Source: Bacillus sp. FJAT-28004 (lineage in GTDB: Bacteria > Bacillota > Bacilli > Paenibacillales > Paenibacillaceae). Taken from it: 64,000 nucleotides of DNA. The stretch spans positions 1,512,435 to 1,576,434 of the forward strand of contig NZ_LGHP01000001.1 of assembly GCF_001280845.1 (NCBI RefSeq), written 5' to 3'. The notes below the pieces were generated by a model, which made no database searches, had not been told where the DNA came from, and was given only the letters and a program-made list of their open reading frames with translations. Positions 61,756-64,000 of this stretch are shown piece after piece. The position numbers and the translations under genes are program-made. Every line of letters begins with the position of its first letter. The stretch's first letter is position 1.

Positions 61756-62852
61756 AGACCAGCCCTCCGGTGTATTCGTTTGTAAATGACCATATAAACG
61801 AGCAATAGACTAGGTAGTATATATTCCATCCCAAAACCAAACCAAGTAAGCCATACTTCAATTTCATCGCTTTGCTTGAAAGAGGGAATATAAATAAAAG
61901 TGGCTATCGCTAGAATAATGCACAGGATGCGCAAAGGTGCATGATGGTTGCTTAGTCCAAAAACCTTGCTTATGCAGTAAGTGACTATATACATAGACGG
62001 TATCCAAACTAGTGAGAAGACGAACAAATAAAAAGCGATGAAAGGCACCTCAATCCGTTCAATAAAACGAAATTCGATCGTTTTTAGAATACTGATGATC
62101 GGTTCATTATAAAGAGTAATTTCATGGGGACTGAAGTAGATGAAGCATATAATTGTAATAAATAGATGTACAGAAAGGGTAATCGTACTGGATATAAAAA
62201 CGGAAGAAGCAGCTTTTTCTTTCTTTACTAAATAGGGATAAAAAATAAATACGGCAGCTAAGCCGAGGTTCGGATAAATAGTTGCTTTCACCGCAGCTAG
62301 GACGGGCAGCCAACCTTCTTTTAATATCGGCAGTAAATTGAGCCAATGGGCATATTTAAGGGTAAATAGATAGACAAAAGGCAACCAACATGAAATGACA
62401 GCTACTAGTTCGGCATATCGACCTAAGATGCGAGGGCCGTTTATTGCAATTTTATAAGCGGGAACTAACAGCAAAACCATCAATATGTAAGACTGTGTGT
62501 TCGGCATCAGCCAAATTTTTATTATAAGAATGGTGCGTACGAGACCGTCATACATAAGGGTAAGGAAAAACAAGGCCAGCAATATGGCGACTCCTTTGGC
62601 GATCCATTTACCCATCATCGTAGGCAGCGCATCAACTAAAGTCTTACCAGAACAGTGTCTCATAACCATAATAATGATATAGCCGCATAAGACACTGAGG
62701 GCATAACCGATCAGAATAGATATCCAGCCATCTGTTCCAGCTAATTCTGCTAGATTTCTCGGTAAATTCAGGACGGCGACACTTATCTGAATACCGGAAA
62801 TAATAAAAATAAATTGCATCGAAGTAATCGTATTTCCTTCGGTATTAGTCAA
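61752..62852 (-). CDS. GerAB/GerBB family spore germination permease-like protein
   Basis: Second receptor subunit, an amino-acid-permease-like (APC superfamily) membrane protein of about 366 residues with ten predicted helices (for example IISGIQISVAVLNLPRNLAELAGTDGW and FIAFYLFVFSLVWIPSMYI, here abbreviated spans). The start is taken at TTG 62852, ten bases after the GGAGG; a TTG at 62861 overlaps the preceding stop (TTGA) but is too close to the ribosome site. The gene is overlapped at its 3' end by gerC. Confidence 0.92.
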   Translation of the reverse strand: MTNTEGNTITSMQFIFIISGIQISVAVLNLPRNLAELAGTDGWISILIGYALSVLCGYIIIMVMRHCSGKTLVDALPTMMGKWIAKGVAILLALFFLTLMYDGLVRTILIIKIWLMPNTQSYILMVLLLVPAYKIAINGPRILGRYAELVAVISCWLPFVYLFTLKYAHWLNLLPILKEGWLPVLAAVKATIYPNLGLAAVFIFYPYLVKKEKAASSVFISSTITLSVHLFITIICFIYFSPHEITLYNEPIISILKTIEFRFIERIEVPFIAFYLFVFSLVWIPSMYIVTYCISKVFGLSNHHAPLRILCIILAIATFIYIPSFKQSDEIEVWLTWFGFGMEYILPSLLLVYMVIYKRIHRRAGL

Positions 62853-62857
62853 GGGGA

Positions 62858-64000
62858 TCAATCCTCCTTCCGGTTGTTTGTTTGACGTTTTTCTTGAAGC
62901 GGGAGCGAGTTCTTAGGTCTCTTTTCCATCAGCCATAACGGTGCGCGTATTAGGGTATCCTTCCAATCCGAGAACCGAACCGGTGCCAGTGGACTTCCGT
63001 AAGGCATTCCAAGTGATTTAAGCGTCAATAAATGAGCGATCATCGTCATCAAGCCAATAATGATCCCGACAAACCCGAACAATGAGGATAGAATCATTAA
63101 CAAGAAACGAATTAAGCGAACGGCCGCAACCATATCGTAGTTTGGCAAAATAAAAGAAGAAATGGCCGTAAATGCCACAACGATGACCATAACGTTGCTT
63201 ATTAAGCCTGCTTGAACGACAGCCTGCCCGAGTACGATACCACCAACGATGCCGACGGTCTGACCAACAGGAGCAGGAAGACGGACACCTGCTTCACGAA
63301 GCATTTCTAATGTAATTTCCATCAGAATAGCCTCTACAAATGGAGGAAAGGGTACTTGCCCGCGCGATTCCCCTAGGGTGAGCAGCAGCTTCATCGGAAT
63401 GATCTCAATGTGAAAGGAAACTACTGCAATATAAAAGGCAGGCAGAAACGCAGCTGTAATGAATGCAAACATTCGCAGCAGTCTCAAGAAGGTTGCAATG
63501 GACCAACGTGTGCTATAGTCGTCTATGCTTTGGAAATAAGAGAAGAAGCTGACTGGAGCAACAAGCACGCTTGGCGAACGGTCTACGACAACGACGCATC
63601 TTCCTTGTAAAATTTGCGATGCAGCGGAATCTGGTCGCTCTGTAAGGACGAATTGCGGGAAAAGCGAGTACGGATTATCCTCAATCAGCTCAGCGAGCTC
63701 TCCCGTATTTAAAATGACATCCACGTCGATCTTCTCGATCCGCTCCTTAAGCGCGTTTAACAAACGTGGATTCATCACGTCCTCTAAGTACATGATCGTT
63801 ACGCTGGTCTGCCCGCGCTGACCGACAATCAGCCTTTTCATTTTCAATTCGCGATTAGGAATATAACGTCTAATCATAGCAATATTTTGTCCGCTGGTTT
63901 CGAGGAAGCCTTGATGGGCGCCCTTTAAGGAGGTCTCCATTTGTGGATCCTCGATTGCACGCTGGGGCCAGCCGCTTGTGCCCAGCACATATGCCGTGTC
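62858..64000 (-). CDS. GerA family spore germination protein (5' truncated by window edge)
   Basis: First subunit of the germinant receptor; about 380 residues are visible and the frame is open to the last base of the window, while full GerAA relatives are about 480-530 residues. Seen are the end of the N-terminal soluble domain (IRRYIPNRELKMKRLIVGQR; VMNPRLLNALKERI; GRCVVVVDRSPSVLVAP) and the membrane domain with FYIAVVSFHIEIIPMKLL, EILMEITLEMLREAG-type helix, PAPVGQTVGIVGGIVLGQAV and LLTLKSLGMPYGSPLAP. It forms an operon with the B and C subunits; the germinant is unknown. Confidence 0.93.
   Translation of the reverse strand, partial: DTAYVLGTSGWPQRAIEDPQMETSLKGAHQGFLETSGQNIAMIRRYIPNRELKMKRLIVGQRGQTSVTIMYLEDVMNPRLLNALKERIEKIDVDVILNTGELAELIEDNPYSLFPQFVLTERPDSAASQILQGRCVVVVDRSPSVLVAPVSFFSYFQSIDDYSTRWSIATFLRLLRMFAFITAAFLPAFYIAVVSFHIEIIPMKLLLTLGESRGQVPFPPFVEAILMEITLEMLREAGVRLPAPVGQTVGIVGGIVLGQAVVQAGLISNVMVIVVAFTAISSFILPNYDMVAAVRLIRFLLMILSSLFGFVGIIIGLMTMIAHLLTLKSLGMPYGSPLAPVRFSDWKDTLIRAPLWLMEKRPKNSLPLQEKRQTNNRKED

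Overview
The window looks like the chromosome of a soil or plant-associated Paenibacillus-type spore former (Bacillota, Paenibacillaceae). The evidence is a CUT1 sugar ABC system with a YesM/YesN-type two-component pair, a gerA-gerB-gerC germinant receptor operon, MprF, a Btr-like AraC/siderophore-binding regulator, perfect Fur boxes, strong AGGAGG-type ribosome binding sites with frequent GTG/TTG starts, and many AraC-type regulators. Base composition is moderate by eye. No rRNA, tRNA, transposase, phage gene or CRISPR array was seen.

Layout. (1) 1-4.8 kb: end of a glycan operon with two CUT1 permeases, a GH16 lipoprotein and a GH2 enzyme. (2) 4.9-6.7 kb: GNAT acetyltransferase and DUF1835-type protein. 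(3) 6.8-10.9 kb: AraC regulator divergent from a phytanoyl-CoA dioxygenase-like (PhyH) gene, then a lone UbiD-family decarboxylase. (4) 11.1-20.1 kb: a complete Lpl/Ytc-type ABC system with two permeases, two tandem solute-binding lipoproteins, response regulator and histidine kinase. (5) 20.2-22.7 kb: PhyH, TIM-barrel isomerase and AraC. (6) 22.7-27.6 kb: DUF218 protein, squalene/phytoene synthase-like enzyme, MprF, small protein. (7) 27.7-36.5 kb: MarR-controlled efflux genes with visible operators, SDR, Old Yellow Enzyme, small alarmone synthetase and small proteins. (8) 36.5-38.5 kb: SIMPL protein and Gfo/Idh oxidoreductase. (9) 38.6-43.2 kb: iron module with three Fur boxes, made of an ABC exporter, a Btr-like regulator and a siderophore-binding lipoprotein. 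(10) 43.3-47.0 kb: AraC, CBM9-like protein, isomerase and Gfo/Idh. (11) 47.1-48.8 kb: HmoA-type monooxygenase, the remnant of an ABC ATPase, and a roughly 1 kb tandem repeat array with a 112-bp period. (12) 48.8-54.5 kb: AraC, Gfo/Idh and aldo/keto reductase, then a second AraC/PhyH/TIM-barrel module. (13) 54.5-60.6 kb: lipoprotein, luciferase-like flavin oxidoreductase with a TACT-N7-AGTA operator, clan GH-D glycosidase, AraC, chorismate mutase and DUF3891 protein. (14) 60.6-64 kb: germination operon, cut by the window end.

The genes mostly describe a carbohydrate-scavenging lifestyle: extracellular binding and hydrolysis, uptake, then cytoplasmic oxidoreductases and isomerases, each small module having its own AraC switch. 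The two most unusual items are the repeat array at 47.8-48.8 kb, which abuts a decapitated ATPase gene, and the twice-occurring PhyH + TIM-barrel + AraC module, whose two TIM-barrel proteins share a metal-site signature (ETHR, D[FY]SH, E[FL]GP).
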